From positions 5,223,635 to 5,287,634 of the forward strand of contig CP139021.1 in the NCBI GenBank assembly GCA_034044135.1: a DNA stretch of 64,000 bases, given 5' to 3'. Positions 1-9,317 of this stretch are shown here, one piece after another. How positions within the stretch are numbered: position 1 is the stretch's first letter; the number at the start of each line of letters is the position of its first letter. The translations under genes were made by a program, and so were the position numbers. The notes below the pieces were generated by a model, which saw only the letters and a program-made list of their open reading frames with translations, searched no databases and was not told the origin of the DNA. Source of the DNA: Flammeovirgaceae bacterium SG7u.111 (GTDB lineage: Bacteria > Bacteroidota > Bacteroidia > Cytophagales > Flammeovirgaceae).

Positions 1-939
1 TTGAACTGTCTTATCAAACAACAGTGGATTGAGGAAGCCCGACCCGAAAAGAAAATTAAGAGGATTGTCAAGTAGGAATTCAGTCGCTTGTCCAATCGTA
101 TTCATACGCACATTCAACGAATCACTTTTTCCACTGGAAGTATCAAGCATTACGCTGAAATACTCAAACTGAGTAAAGAGATAAACAAACGAAAACGAGA
201 ACAAAGAAATAAACGCTATCTTTTTAGGGAGAGAAACCTTTTGTAAGGCCAATAACCCCAATATTAACAACAAAGTCAACAACTCAACTCGTTGCTTTTG
301 GTAAATAGCATGATAAACGATGAAAAGCAATACTGGAATAATGTAAAGCGGCTTTTTCTCCATTAAATATTTACGGAAAAAATAAAAAGTTACGATAATT
401 CCTGGTACTATATCGAATAGAAACCTAAAACCCTTTTCAAAACTAAAATAGACCAGTTGGCTATCGAAATTAGCTTCAAAAATAGGTCTTGGATCTACAA
501 AAAGATTCACATATAAGTACGACAATGTTGTAAGCGACCCAAACCACAATAAAGACTGAGTGATATCTTTCAGGTCTGCCTTGAGCACTCGCAAAGCTGC
601 GTATGTCAAGAAAAAGAAGAAAAATGGGAAGATTTTAGCTTGTGCTATTAGCCCATATGACAATGGCTGCCCATAGTGAATTGCAGCAGTAAATGCAGAA
701 AGCACCATCAAGCCTATGGCAGACCAAAATACCTGCATAGAATATTTAGGCTTTTCCTTCCAAACAAACAAGACAATGAAGGTTACCATAAAACCTAGCA
801 TAGGCACCCCTCCTTTGGAAATCGCATAAAGAATGGGAAGATCTTTTATATAAAAGAAAATTTGAAAGGTAAATACATAGAGTATTATCAGTGAGATCAC
901 TGTCACATTTACTCGTAAAAGACCTATTCTAAACTTCAT
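1..939 (-). CDS. Partial Wzy-like polysaccharide polymerase / O-antigen ligase-like membrane protein
   Basis: An open frame runs without a stop from an ATG at 939 to the window edge at 1, so the C-terminus is missing. The 313 visible residues are very hydrophobic, with about eight predicted membrane segments, for example around residues 12-32, 46-62 and 70-90. A loop near residue 210 reads YHAIYQKQRVELLTLLLIL, which resembles the charged region after a transmembrane helix in Wzy/EpsG/WaaL proteins. It is followed on the same strand by an acetyltransferase and a flippase gene, which supports a role in polymerising or ligating exopolysaccharide repeat units at the inner membrane. These families are too divergent for a firm name by eye, so Wzy is inferred from topology and context. 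Confidence 0.6.
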   Translation of the reverse strand, partial: MKFRIGLLRVNVTVISLIILYVFTFQIFFYIKDLPILYAISKGGVPMLGFMVTFIVLFVWKEKPKYSMQVFWSAIGLMVLSAFTAAIHYGQPLSYGLIAQAKIFPFFFFFLTYAALRVLKADLKDITQSLLWFGSLTTLSYLYVNLFVDPRPIFEANFDSQLVYFSFEKGFRFLFDIVPGIIVTFYFFRKYLMEKKPLYIIPVLLFIVYHAIYQKQRVELLTLLLILGLLALQKVSLPKKIAFISLFSFSFVYLFTQFEYFSVMLDTSSGKSDSLNVRMNTIGQATEFLLDNPLNFLFGSGFLNPLLFDKTVQ

Positions 940-988
940 CAACTCTTTTCTTTATAGAACAAATTTATTTTCAGTGCTAATAACCTCA

Positions 989-1573
989 CTATCGAGCACT
1001 CACCCACTCTTTCTTAGCGTGATCGTATTTTTTAAGCACTTTGGCAGGGACTCCCCCAGCAATGCAATAATCGGGAATATCTTTGGTAACTACTGCATTT
1101 GCACCAACTATACTATACTTTCCTACATTAGCCCCAATCACACATACATTTTCTCCTAACCAAGCCCCCTCGCCAATGGTCACATCGCCTTTTAGCTCCA
1201 ATGGTTGGTCTATGATAGGCGTACCTACATCTTTGTAACCATGAAAGTTATCTGTAATGAACACTTTATCGGCCATAATGACCTTACGCTCTATAGTCAC
1301 ATTTCCCAAGGCTACTGCATGAAACAAATGACCAATATACGTTCCGTCACCTATGCTTAGACTTGGATTCTCACTGAGTAAAGTGTCTGTATAAAGCCAT
1401 GCTTTTTCTCTGATATATACACCCGAACCTATTGAAATATTTTTCATCCCATCTATTCGCAATGGAGCGCCAATAACAGAACCTGCGCCGAAAGACTTAA
1501 ACCCACCTTTCCACAATAACACCCATAACCTAGCCTTCACAAACCCGATGATCTTACTCAATTTTTCGTACAT
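989..1573 (-). CDS. Hexapeptide-repeat acyltransferase (WcaF/Maa-type)
   Basis: A 194-residue cytoplasmic protein with the left-handed beta-helix signature of hexapeptide acetyltransferases: repeating [LIV]-G-x4 units such as IGSGVYIRE, IGDGTYIGH, IGEGAWLGENVCVIG and VGKYSIVGANAVVTKDI. It ends in the usual IAGGVPAKVLKKYD close. The catalytic-type histidine may lie in ITDNFHGYKD. Family members move an acetyl group from acetyl-CoA to a sugar hydroxyl. It sits 18 nt downstream of the flippase gene on the same strand, so its substrate is probably an exopolysaccharide sugar. The specific sugar cannot be told from the sequence. Confidence 0.85.
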   Translation of the reverse strand: MYEKLSKIIGFVKARLWVLLWKGGFKSFGAGSVIGAPLRIDGMKNISIGSGVYIREKAWLYTDTLLSENPSLSIGDGTYIGHLFHAVALGNVTIERKVIMADKVFITDNFHGYKDVGTPIIDQPLELKGDVTIGEGAWLGENVCVIGANVGKYSIVGANAVVTKDIPDYCIAGGVPAKVLKKYDHAKKEWVSAR

Positions 1574-1591
1574 GATGTATGTTGTTTAGTT

Positions 1592-2935
1592 TTATTTCAA
1601 CTTAGAGATAAAGGGGATGTACAGAATAAAAATCCCTAACTTCTTTTTCACTAAAAAGAGGACCAATACATTCCATGAAATCATAGCGATGGCATTTGAC
1701 ATTGCAGCCCCCATCACTCCAAACTCAGGTATAAGCAAGTAATTCAATGCAACATTGAGTGCCGTAGAAGCCACAAGTACATTTCGTACAATTCGCTGGT
1801 TTTCGGTCATCTGCAATACCGAAGCTGCTAAGCCCAATCCTGCAAATACAAACTTGCCTAATGAAAGTACCCAAAGTGGATATACACTTACTTTAAATTC
1901 TTCACCAAACATTCCTAAGATAAACTCTGGTAAAATGATGATGGCAATGATGATTGGAGCAGTGAGTCCCATAATAAGCTTGCCAGCTTGCAATGCAGAC
2001 TTCTCCATTTTATCCATATCGTTTTTAGCAAAGAACTCGGAAAACTTAGGAATTACAATCGCATTTACTACCATCAAAGGTAAGAATACAAGTGCAGTGA
2101 TTTTTTCCATCGCACTGAATACCCCCACTTCATTTTCCGTGGCCAATGATCCCAGCATTAAAATACCAATGTACCTTGACAAAGCATCCATTAGGTAAAT
2201 AACCATAATTGGTAAAGCAAAATCAGTAATAGTTTTATAACTGATCTCATCCGATGCTTTATGCCCCATTATACCGGTTTGCTTATACCACAAGATGGCT
2301 CCTATTATAAATGTGAGCATCACGCCCAACATGTAAGCTACTTCTGGTATATAATCACTCTTATAGAAATAGTGCATAATGACCAAAATTGCTGTTGCAA
2401 AGATGAAGTGTGCGCATTCTTGTAAGAATGCAAATGACTTTATTTTTCTCAACCCTTTGAGGCTTTCTGAAAAAATAAATACAAAAGTGAAAGGACCTAC
2501 TACATAAGATGTAAGCTGGAAATAAGATGTAAGATGCGGCTTGTTGAACACATATTCTGCCAAGTAAGGCGAAACAAAATAAAGGATTGCCGTAACCAAC
2601 AAACTTGACCCTAAAGCGAACTTAAAGATCTTTATGTTTATTTCTTTCACTATATCCATCCGCCCAAGTGCTGAGTATTGGGAGTTATACTTCATCACTG
2701 CCTGGTCTAGCCCAGCCTTGCCAAACATAGCCGACAACTGAAGTACTACCACGCACAATGAAAATACACCCATACCCTCAGCCCCATACATACGGGAGAC
2801 AAGAACTTGGAGCAGGAAAGTAAATCCCACCCCTAAGATTTTGAACATAAAGTTGACGGCACTGCCAGTCAACATATCTTTAAGATCAGCATCTTTGCCA
2901 AGCTTATCCTTGAGCTTTTGGATCATGACAGTCAT
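1592..2935 (-). CDS. Wzx-type polysaccharide flippase (MOP superfamily)
   Basis: A 447-residue integral membrane protein with about 12-14 hydrophobic segments and the N-terminal pattern GSAVNFMFKILGVGFTFLLQ, typical of the polysaccharide_synt/MurJ-like MOP family. Members flip lipid-linked oligosaccharide repeat units from the cytoplasmic to the periplasmic face of the inner membrane. The ATG at 2935 lies 3 nt after the rfbB stop, so the two genes are probably cotranscribed; a second ATG three codons in is also possible. Position between dTDP-rhamnose genes and a polymerase-like gene fits a Wzx/Wzy-dependent pathway. Confidence 0.85.
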   Translation of the reverse strand: MTVMIQKLKDKLGKDADLKDMLTGSAVNFMFKILGVGFTFLLQVLVSRMYGAEGMGVFSLCVVVLQLSAMFGKAGLDQAVMKYNSQYSALGRMDIVKEINIKIFKFALGSSLLVTAILYFVSPYLAEYVFNKPHLTSYFQLTSYVVGPFTFVFIFSESLKGLRKIKSFAFLQECAHFIFATAILVIMHYFYKSDYIPEVAYMLGVMLTFIIGAILWYKQTGIMGHKASDEISYKTITDFALPIMVIYLMDALSRYIGILMLGSLATENEVGVFSAMEKITALVFLPLMVVNAIVIPKFSEFFAKNDMDKMEKSALQAGKLIMGLTAPIIIAIIILPEFILGMFGEEFKVSVYPLWVLSLGKFVFAGLGLAASVLQMTENQRIVRNVLVASTALNVALNYLLIPEFGVMGAAMSNAIAMISWNVLVLFLVKKKLGIFILYIPFISKLK

Positions 2936-2938
2936 CTA

Positions 2939-3976
2939 CTATTGAGCAGTTGGGGTTAGAATTGATTCTTTATTATTAAGGTACCAATCAATCGTTTTCA
3001 CAATACCTGTATCGAAACTCTCATCGGCTTTCCAACCCAGCTCATTTTCGAGCCTAGTAGCATCAATAGCATACCTCCTGTCATGTCCAGGACGATCTTT
3101 CACAAATGTGATCAAATCTTTATAAGACTTTCCATCTTCCCTTGGCTGGCTAGCATCTAGGGCGCGGCAAATAGTATCGCAGATCTCAAGGTTATTTCTC
3201 TCGTTACGGCCACCTATGTTGTACGTTTCACCACTCTGACCTGTATGGTAAACCAAGTCGATTCCTTTGCAGTGATCAAGTACATACAACCAATCACGGA
3301 TATTTTTTCCATCTCCATAAATTGGAATAGGCTCTAGAGCCAAAGCCTTACGGATAATGGTAGGAATCAATTTTTCTTTATGCTGCTTAGGTCCGTAGTT
3401 ATTAGAACAGTTGGTTGTTACCACATCCATTCCATACGTATGAAAATAACTTCTTACAATCAAATCACTCGCTGCTTTCGAAGCGCTATAAGGACTGTTT
3501 GGGGCATATGGAGTAGTTTCGGTAAACAAACCCGTTTCGCCTAAAGTACCATATACTTCATCAGTTGAAATATGGTGGAAGCGGCAATCTTCGTACCCTT
3601 CTTTGAAGGCAAAAGGGGCATCCATCCAGTAGTTCCTAGCTACATCTATCAACGTAAATGTTCCATTCACATTCGTTCTTACAAACGCTTCTGGACCAGT
3701 AATAGAATTATCTACATGAGACTCTGCGGCAAAATGGACAACGCCTCTAATATCGTATTCTCTAAATAAAAACTCGATTAGATCTCTGTTACAAATATCT
3801 CCTTCTACAAACTTGTAGCGATCACCCTCCTCTATCTCTTTAAGGTTTGCCAAATCACCCGCATAGGTAAGTTTGTCAAGGTTTATAACTCTGTAATCAG
3901 AATATTTTTCAACAAAATAAGGAACGAAGTTAGCTCCAATAAATCCTGCTCCTCCAGTTACTAATATCGATTTCAT
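2939..3976 (-). CDS. rfbB: dTDP-glucose 4,6-dehydratase
   Basis: A 345-residue extended short-chain dehydrogenase. The N-terminus has the NAD-binding motif GGAGFIGANF, with a conserved AAESHVD segment near residue 85 and a catalytic YxxxK in YSASKAASD. The STDEVYG motif just before it is diagnostic of RfbB/RmlB. The enzyme converts dTDP-glucose to dTDP-4-keto-6-deoxyglucose, step two of dTDP-L-rhamnose synthesis. Length matches the family (about 340-360). It lies between rfbD and the flippase on the same strand. The window holds no rfbA thymidylyltransferase, so that step must be encoded elsewhere. Confidence 0.95.
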   Translation of the reverse strand: MKSILVTGGAGFIGANFVPYFVEKYSDYRVINLDKLTYAGDLANLKEIEEGDRYKFVEGDICNRDLIEFLFREYDIRGVVHFAAESHVDNSITGPEAFVRTNVNGTFTLIDVARNYWMDAPFAFKEGYEDCRFHHISTDEVYGTLGETGLFTETTPYAPNSPYSASKAASDLIVRSYFHTYGMDVVTTNCSNNYGPKQHKEKLIPTIIRKALALEPIPIYGDGKNIRDWLYVLDHCKGIDLVYHTGQSGETYNIGGRNERNNLEICDTICRALDASQPREDGKSYKDLITFVKDRPGHDRRYAIDATRLENELGWKADESFDTGIVKTIDWYLNNKESILTPTAQ

Positions 3977-4010
3977 TTATATCTATTTTTTTAAGTTCTT
4001 GATTATAAAA

Positions 4011-4883
4011 TTACTTTTCCAACTCAGCCATGCACGCTTTCAAGCTATCCCTCCAGTGTGGGATTTGAATACCAAACGTATCCTTTATTTTTTGCTTTTT
4101 CATCACGCTATAGTGTGGCCTTTCAGCTGGGGTGGGGTATTCTGTAGTAGGGATTGCCTCCAATTTTGCCGTTGCTCCTGATAGCTCAAATATTGCATGG
4201 GCAAAATCGTACCAAGAAGCGACACCTTCATTGCTAAAGTGGTAAATCCCATCATACTCTGCTCCCTTTTCAGGATTTTGGATTTTCTCTATGATGGCAA
4301 GTATTGCCGAAGCAAGGTCTCTTGCGTAAGTAGGAGTTCCTACTTGGTCAGAAATAACCCTCAACAACTCCCTTTCCTTTCCGAAGCGGATCATTGTTTT
4401 TACAAAGTTCGCCCCAAATGTGGAGTATAACCATGAGGTACGAACTATCACCGTTTTTGGGTTATTTTCCAATGCAGCTTCTTCACCGGCTAGTTTACTT
4501 TTTCCATAAACCGATATCGGGTTTGTCACATGGCTTTCAGATATTGGCATAAAGTCATCACCCTTAAACACAAAATCTGTTGAAACCTGAATAAATGCCG
4601 CTCCATTTTGAGCAGCTCCTTTTGCTAAATTCTCAGCGCCAAGTTCATTTATCTTATACGCCATAGCTTCATCCACCTCAGCTTTATCTACATTAGTATA
4701 AGCCGCACAATTGATACAAAATTCAACTTTTTTATCAGCAAACGCCTTAAGAACAGCTTCTAAATTAGTAATATCAAGGGTATCAACATCTGAAAACACC
4801 CATGTATCTTTGTTGCTTTTTGAAAGAAGCTGCAACTCACTCCCTAACTGACCGTTAGCTCCTGTTACTAAAATTACAGACAT
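4011..4883 (-). CDS. rfbD: dTDP-4-dehydrorhamnose reductase
   Basis: A 290-residue RmlD-type reductase with an N-terminal GANGQLGSELQ nucleotide-binding motif, INCAAYTNVDKAE near residues 57-69 (the family INxAAYTxVDxAE signature) and catalytic YGKSKLAGE. It reduces dTDP-4-keto-L-rhamnose to dTDP-L-rhamnose with NAD(P)H. The start ATG at 4883 is 6 nt after the rfbC stop and the stop is 34 nt before rfbB, so the genes form one rfbC-rfbD-rfbB-wzx transcription unit. Confidence 0.95.
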   Translation of the reverse strand: MSVILVTGANGQLGSELQLLSKSNKDTWVFSDVDTLDITNLEAVLKAFADKKVEFCINCAAYTNVDKAEVDEAMAYKINELGAENLAKGAAQNGAAFIQVSTDFVFKGDDFMPISESHVTNPISVYGKSKLAGEEAALENNPKTVIVRTSWLYSTFGANFVKTMIRFGKERELLRVISDQVGTPTYARDLASAILAIIEKIQNPEKGAEYDGIYHFSNEGVASWYDFAHAIFELSGATAKLEAIPTTEYPTPAERPHYSVMKKQKIKDTFGIQIPHWRDSLKACMAELEK

Positions 4884-4889
4884 ATTAAA

Positions 4890-5459
4890 TTAAGCTTGAG
4901 GGGTTAGTGTGAAATCATTTGTAGCATTCTCCAAAAGGGGAAGTTTTTTGTCTTTATCAGACACCAAAAGCTTATCAGCTGGCACTCCCCAGTCAATGTT
5001 CAGGTTAGGGTCATTATAAATAATGCCACCTTCATGCCCTGGTGCATAAAAATTATCACACTTGTAGAAAAACTCAGCCGTCTCACTAAGCACGACAAAA
5101 CCATGAGCAAAGCCTCTTGGTACAAAAAGTTGTCTTTTATTTTCTTCGCTTAGCTCTACAGCTACATGCTGCCCGTAGGTAGGTGACCCTTTTCGAATAT
5201 CAACAGCTACGTCTATCACAGTGCCTTTAAGCACTCTAACAAGTTTTGCCTGGGCATACTCACCTTTTTGATAATGAAGGCCTCTTAGCACACCATAACT
5301 CGAATAAGATTGATTGTCTTGAACAAACACGGGTCTTTGCCCTGTAAGATTTTCAAATAGGTCTAGGTTAAAACTCTCAAAAAAGTAACCCCGAGAGTCC
5401 CCAAAAACCCTAGGCTCAAGAATGACTGCCCCAGATAGTTTTGTTTCGATTAATTTCAT
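4890..5459 (-). CDS. rfbC: dTDP-4-dehydrorhamnose 3,5-epimerase
   Basis: A 189-residue cupin-fold RmlC. The family block LRGLHYQKGEYAQAKLVRV contains the conserved His, and DVAVDIRKGSPTYG and FVPRGFAHGFVVLSE follow in the expected order; YKCDNFYAPGHEGGIIYND carries the conserved Tyr. It epimerises C3 and C5 of dTDP-4-keto-6-deoxyglucose. It is the first gene of the minus-strand rhamnose operon; the 488 nt upstream (5460-5947) contain no gene and presumably hold the promoter. Confidence 0.95.
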   Translation of the reverse strand: MKLIETKLSGAVILEPRVFGDSRGYFFESFNLDLFENLTGQRPVFVQDNQSYSSYGVLRGLHYQKGEYAQAKLVRVLKGTVIDVAVDIRKGSPTYGQHVAVELSEENKRQLFVPRGFAHGFVVLSETAEFFYKCDNFYAPGHEGGIIYNDPNLNIDWGVPADKLLVSDKDKKLPLLENATNDFTLTPQA

Positions 5460-5947
5460 GATGGATTGATTAGATAAAATTCCAATTTATTCTCCTGTAT
5501 CAATGGAAAACTTTTTTAAATAATGCAGAGAATCCACAATGGATCGCCCATTTATATTCTTTACATTTTCAAAAAAAACAATTTGAAAGAAGAAAAATCT
5601 TCTTTGCCAGTATAGTTTAATATTATGAGTGCAAATCCCTAGAAATTAGCTTTAATTTTCATCAAAACATTACAACTAGAAATCTGCTTCAGGCAGGGCT
5701 CATTCTGCTGTTAGGTTTAATACCTTACACAAAGAAATGAATAATATAATTGCACAACAATTTAAGATGCTAAATATATGTTAAGCCTGTTAAGACATTC
5801 ACATAAGTTAAAACTTGACGATTCTTACAGATTTATTACATCTATCTTGACGCATAAAAAAAGTAAAACAAACGATTTGTGAACACGGGAATACTCCCAT
5901 AAAAAAAGAGGCCGAAGCCTCTTTTCAATTATCATGAATAAACTATT
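5460..5947. promoter_or_regulatory. Intergenic leader of the rhamnose operon, with a putative motif at 5771-5810
   Basis: A gene-free AT-rich stretch. At 5771-5784 the minus strand reads TTAACATATATTTA, preceded in that orientation by TAACTTATG (5802-5810). Nearly the same 14-mer, TTAACATATATTTG, also preceded by TAAGTTATG, lies upstream of the wza-like gene at 9479-9509. The TATATTTG version fits the Bacteroidota -7 consensus TAnnTTTG. The gap between the two half-motifs differs (17 against 8 nt), so this may be a shared promoter or regulator site, or chance. The stretch also holds the terminator of the wzc-like gene at 5904-5925. Confidence 0.3.
5904..5925 (-). terminator. Intrinsic terminator after the wzc-like gene
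   Basis: On the minus strand the sequence is AAAAGAGGC-TTCG-GCCTCTTTT running into more T residues. A 9-bp stem with an extra-stable TTCG tetraloop and a T-tract begins 22 nt after the stop of the Wzz/BY-kinase gene. Confidence 0.9.
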
Positions 5948-8518
5948 TTATTCTGCTACACCTGAGCGTGAACGTTTTTTCTTAGCCCTTGGCTTTTTGG
6001 CAGAACTCTTAGAACTGCTAAACAAACTAGAAAGACTTGATTTCTTTCCTACCACATTGTGTTTTTTCCTTCTAACGTTCCTCCTTTTCGAACCTTTCTT
6101 ATAGTAGTTATTATAGTTGTAGCCATATCCATAACCATATCCATAATAACCTCCTGTAGAAGAAGTTGACACCCCATTGAGTACCAATGAAATATCATCG
6201 AATTTCTTAGCCTTGAATGCTTTGTCAAGATCTTGCAAGAATTTGATTCTTGAATAACCATGTCTCACAACATAAAGCGTAACATCAACCAATTCCTTGA
6301 TGATGAAATAGTCACTTACCAAGCCAACAGGAGGAGTATCAATAATCACATAATCAAACTCAGCCTTTAATTGAGCGATAAGCTCAGTAAAGTTAGTTGA
6401 GCTTAATAACTCAGCAGGGTTCATAGGTGGTTCTACACCACTATTTATCACACTTAGGTTTTCCGAAACTTGAGGTTGTGGTCTAAGAACTTCGTTCAAC
6501 GTTGCATCACCAATCAAAAACTCAGTCACACCTTTTTCATCACCGAGCTCAAAGTGCTCAAATAACCTTGGCTTACGTAAATCTGCACCGACTAAAGCAA
6601 CTTTTTTATCTGACAAAGCCAGCATAGTAGCCAAGTTGGCCGAACAGAAAGTCTTACCCTCAGCACTGATAGTCGAGGTAAAAGCCATTACCCGCTTCTC
6701 TTTGCCTGGGGCAATAAATTGCAAATTCACACGCATTGCCCTAAATGCCTCGGCAATGTTAGACGTCCTATCATCCTTAAGGTCTTTGTCTTTGCTGCGT
6801 TTCTTACCAACTACACCTACTATCGGAATATTGGTCAACCTTTCTATTTGCTCTTGCTCATCTATTTTATCGTGCAAGAAATCCTGAATCAATACTACAC
6901 CTATTGGAAGCAACAACGCTAACAAAAATGCTGCACCAAAGATAATTGGTTTTTGAGGAGAAATTGGCTTGTCGCCAACTTGCCTCGCATCATCCAAAAC
7001 TTTGTTATCAGGAGCATTAGAAGCTTTGGCAATGCCAGCTTCAGCTCTTTTTTGCATAAGGTAGTTGAAAAGTTCTTCGTTCAGGTTAAAGTCACGCTGT
7101 ATCTGCCCTAATGTTCTTTCCGTAGAAGGAAGCTGGCTCAATCTACCTTGTTTACCCGCTATTTGGTTCCTCACTTCAGTCAACTGTAACTGAGAAGCAT
7201 TAATACTGCTTTTCACATTTTCCTTCAATGACTTTTTGAGCTGCCCTACTTCCCCCTTCACTCTTCTCAGCTCCATATTACTCTCACCCGCTACGCCATC
7301 TAACCTTGCCAAGTCATTCAACGATGATTGAAGCTGAATTACAAGCTCATTAAGAACAGTGTTTTTCACATCCATAGATGTTGGAGGTACCAACACATCA
7401 TTAGCACCCGAATTTTCATTCAAATACTTTTCTAAGTACTTATAGTATTTGTATTTAGAATCAATCTCACGCATTTTGTTTTCCAAGTCGCTGATCTCCT
7501 TAGATGTCTGCTCTGCTTCAAAGCTCGCATTCATCAACCCTCCTTGCCCCTTCACATTTACCATATTATCTTCAGCCCCTTCAAGTGAACTTGAAACCTG
7601 TGCTAATTGCCTATCGATAAAGTTGATCGATTTCTCTGCTGTATTATTTTTCTGCTCTATTTCATTTTCAATATACTGATCGGTCAGCATGTTCAAGAAC
7701 TCCACTTCTTTATTAGGAATAGCTCCATCAAGCGACAATTCCAAAATAGTAGCATCTTTATTAATAGGGGATACTTTTAGTCTTTTCACATATTCTTGTG
7801 AAAACAAATCTAGGTTTCTAATAACAAAAGTATAAACTGCTTCTTCAGAAAGATCTCCATAATTTGGCTCATACAATGGATTAGCCTCTATCCTAAAATT
7901 AAGGTAAGGATGCTCACTCGCCTCTCCAATAATAAGCGTATCGGCATATTCAAAACGAGCTATCGTTTTATGGTCTAATTTATTTTCGATTGGATTATAA
8001 AGCCTAAAATTCTCAGCTTCAATTTTCACCTCTACAGTATCTTTCCCTAAGAACCTTACTTCAAAAGGCTTCTCAGCTATTTGGCTACTGAAAGAGTCTA
8101 TTTTCACCAAGAACGGAGAGTACTTGTAAATTTCTTGCTGACCTATCATTCGCTTTTCGAAATACGAAACCCCAAAATCTAAATGACCTAAGGTTCGAGT
8201 GATAAGAAAGTTTGACTTCAAGATCCCTATCTCATTATCTATGTTATCGTTTGATGCTGAAAATGATGCACTATTGATAAAGTCTTTTGGGTCAATTTGA
8301 TTGGACTTATCCTTTTCACTTATAAACAAGGTTGTCTTTACCTTATACATAGGTGTGGCAAACCTTACAAAAACAAAAGCGAAGGCTAAAAAAAGCGGAA
8401 TACTAACCGCAAAATAATGCCACTTGCGAACAAACTTCATTAGAAGACCTTTGATGTCCACCTTTTCCTCATCAAAAGCCTTATTCTCGTTTTCGGCTAT
8501 ATTAGTCAAATTGTTCAT
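5948..8518 (-). CDS. Fused Wzz/BY-kinase (Wzc-type polysaccharide co-polymerase tyrosine kinase)
   Basis: An 856-residue inner-membrane protein. Residues about 20-110 are a Wzz chain-length domain with a first membrane helix near 35-55. A long periplasmic coiled-coil region follows, then a GNVR-type segment (FNLNEELFNYLMQKRAEAGIA) and a second helix near 525-545. The cytoplasmic BY-kinase carries Walker A-like STISAEGKTF, Walker A' ALVGADLRKPR and Walker B YVIIDTPPVG. The C-terminus has nine tyrosines packed into GGYYGYGYGYGYNYNNYY, the expected autophosphorylation cluster, then an unusual strongly basic Lys/Arg/Ser tail of about 50 residues. Such kinases control polymer length and export together with the Wza protein encoded 34 nt upstream. 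The gene ends in a strong terminator. Confidence 0.93.
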   Translation of the reverse strand: MNNLTNIAENENKAFDEEKVDIKGLLMKFVRKWHYFAVSIPLFLAFAFVFVRFATPMYKVKTTLFISEKDKSNQIDPKDFINSASFSASNDNIDNEIGILKSNFLITRTLGHLDFGVSYFEKRMIGQQEIYKYSPFLVKIDSFSSQIAEKPFEVRFLGKDTVEVKIEAENFRLYNPIENKLDHKTIARFEYADTLIIGEASEHPYLNFRIEANPLYEPNYGDLSEEAVYTFVIRNLDLFSQEYVKRLKVSPINKDATILELSLDGAIPNKEVEFLNMLTDQYIENEIEQKNNTAEKSINFIDRQLAQVSSSLEGAEDNMVNVKGQGGLMNASFEAEQTSKEISDLENKMREIDSKYKYYKYLEKYLNENSGANDVLVPPTSMDVKNTVLNELVIQLQSSLNDLARLDGVAGESNMELRRVKGEVGQLKKSLKENVKSSINASQLQLTEVRNQIAGKQGRLSQLPSTERTLGQIQRDFNLNEELFNYLMQKRAEAGIAKASNAPDNKVLDDARQVGDKPISPQKPIIFGAAFLLALLLPIGVVLIQDFLHDKIDEQEQIERLTNIPIVGVVGKKRSKDKDLKDDRTSNIAEAFRAMRVNLQFIAPGKEKRVMAFTSTISAEGKTFCSANLATMLALSDKKVALVGADLRKPRLFEHFELGDEKGVTEFLIGDATLNEVLRPQPQVSENLSVINSGVEPPMNPAELLSSTNFTELIAQLKAEFDYVIIDTPPVGLVSDYFIIKELVDVTLYVVRHGYSRIKFLQDLDKAFKAKKFDDISLVLNGVSTSSTGGYYGYGYGYGYNYNNYYKKGSKRRNVRRKKHNVVGKKSSLSSLFSSSKSSAKKPRAKKKRSRSGVAE

Positions 8519-8552
8519 ATCCAGATTGTTTGGATTAAGTTTTTGTTATTAA

Positions 8553-9317
8553 TTACTTTGTTTGGTTCAGCACAGTACTAACTACAAGCACTGCAACAGA
8601 AAGCGCTGAAACAAATAGACTAATGGTTGCTACGTTTACATTAAACGCCTTTTGTTTGAGCGGCTCAACATAAACAACATCATTAGGCTGAAGGAAATAA
8701 TATTCACTAGCTAGTAGGTCTGGCTTAGTAAAGTCAATTACGGTAGTTTTGGTTTTACCTCCAATATCCCTTACCAACTTCACTTTTGTACGGTTAGAGT
8801 AGTAGGTAAAATCTCCCGCCATACTCAAGGCTTGTAACAGGCTTATTTTATTGTCATATATATAAAAGCTACCTGGCATATTTACTTCGCCCATTACAGC
8901 TATCCTAAAATTAGCCAACTTCACCGTTACGGATTTTTGCTTCAAATAAGGGGTTAAGGCCTCGTCCACTTGTTCACGAATTTGCTCTACAGTTTTACCA
9001 GCCACATCCATTTCCCCCACTACTGGCAATTTGATTTTGCCTTCGCTATCTACCAAATAGCCGTTTAAGTAAAGATATGATTCATTGTTGATCATGCCAC
9101 CTCCAGAAAGACCGCCCGAAGCATCGTTAAAGAGTGCTACGGTAGTTTCCTCTGAGCTGTTCACCTTTACATGAAGAATGTCGTTGGCCTTCACGTGGTA
9201 ATTGGGTAAGCCTTTTTGTGTGTGTTCGTAAATCTTTTGGTCTTGTAAACTCACTATATCCTTATGAGAGACGCAAGAAGCCAAGAAGAGTAGTAATAAA
9301 AAGCAAATTCTTTTCAC
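8553..9317 (-). CDS. Wza-type polysaccharide export lipoprotein
   Basis: A 254-residue protein starting at a GTG (9315-9317), with a lipoprotein signal ending LLFLASC. Residues about 40-120 form the Poly_export domain (YHVKANDILHVKV ... GEMDVAGKTVEQIREQV) and residues about 125-200 a SLBB-like region (FRIAVMGEVNMPGSFYI). A C-terminal hydrophobic helix (ISLFVSALSVAVLVVSTV) fits an inner- or outer-membrane anchor as in other Bacteroidota Wza proteins. It probably forms the outer-membrane export channel working with the BY-kinase encoded directly downstream. Start choice: GTG precedes MKRICFLLLL, an ideal signal peptide, and no better ATG exists. Confidence 0.9.
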   Translation of the reverse strand: MKRICFLLLLFLASCVSHKDIVSLQDQKIYEHTQKGLPNYHVKANDILHVKVNSSEETTVALFNDASGGLSGGGMINNESYLYLNGYLVDSEGKIKLPVVGEMDVAGKTVEQIREQVDEALTPYLKQKSVTVKLANFRIAVMGEVNMPGSFYIYDNKISLLQALSMAGDFTYYSNRTKVKLVRDIGGKTKTTVIDFTKPDLLASEYYFLQPNDVVYVEPLKQKAFNVNVATISLFVSALSVAVLVVSTVLNQTK

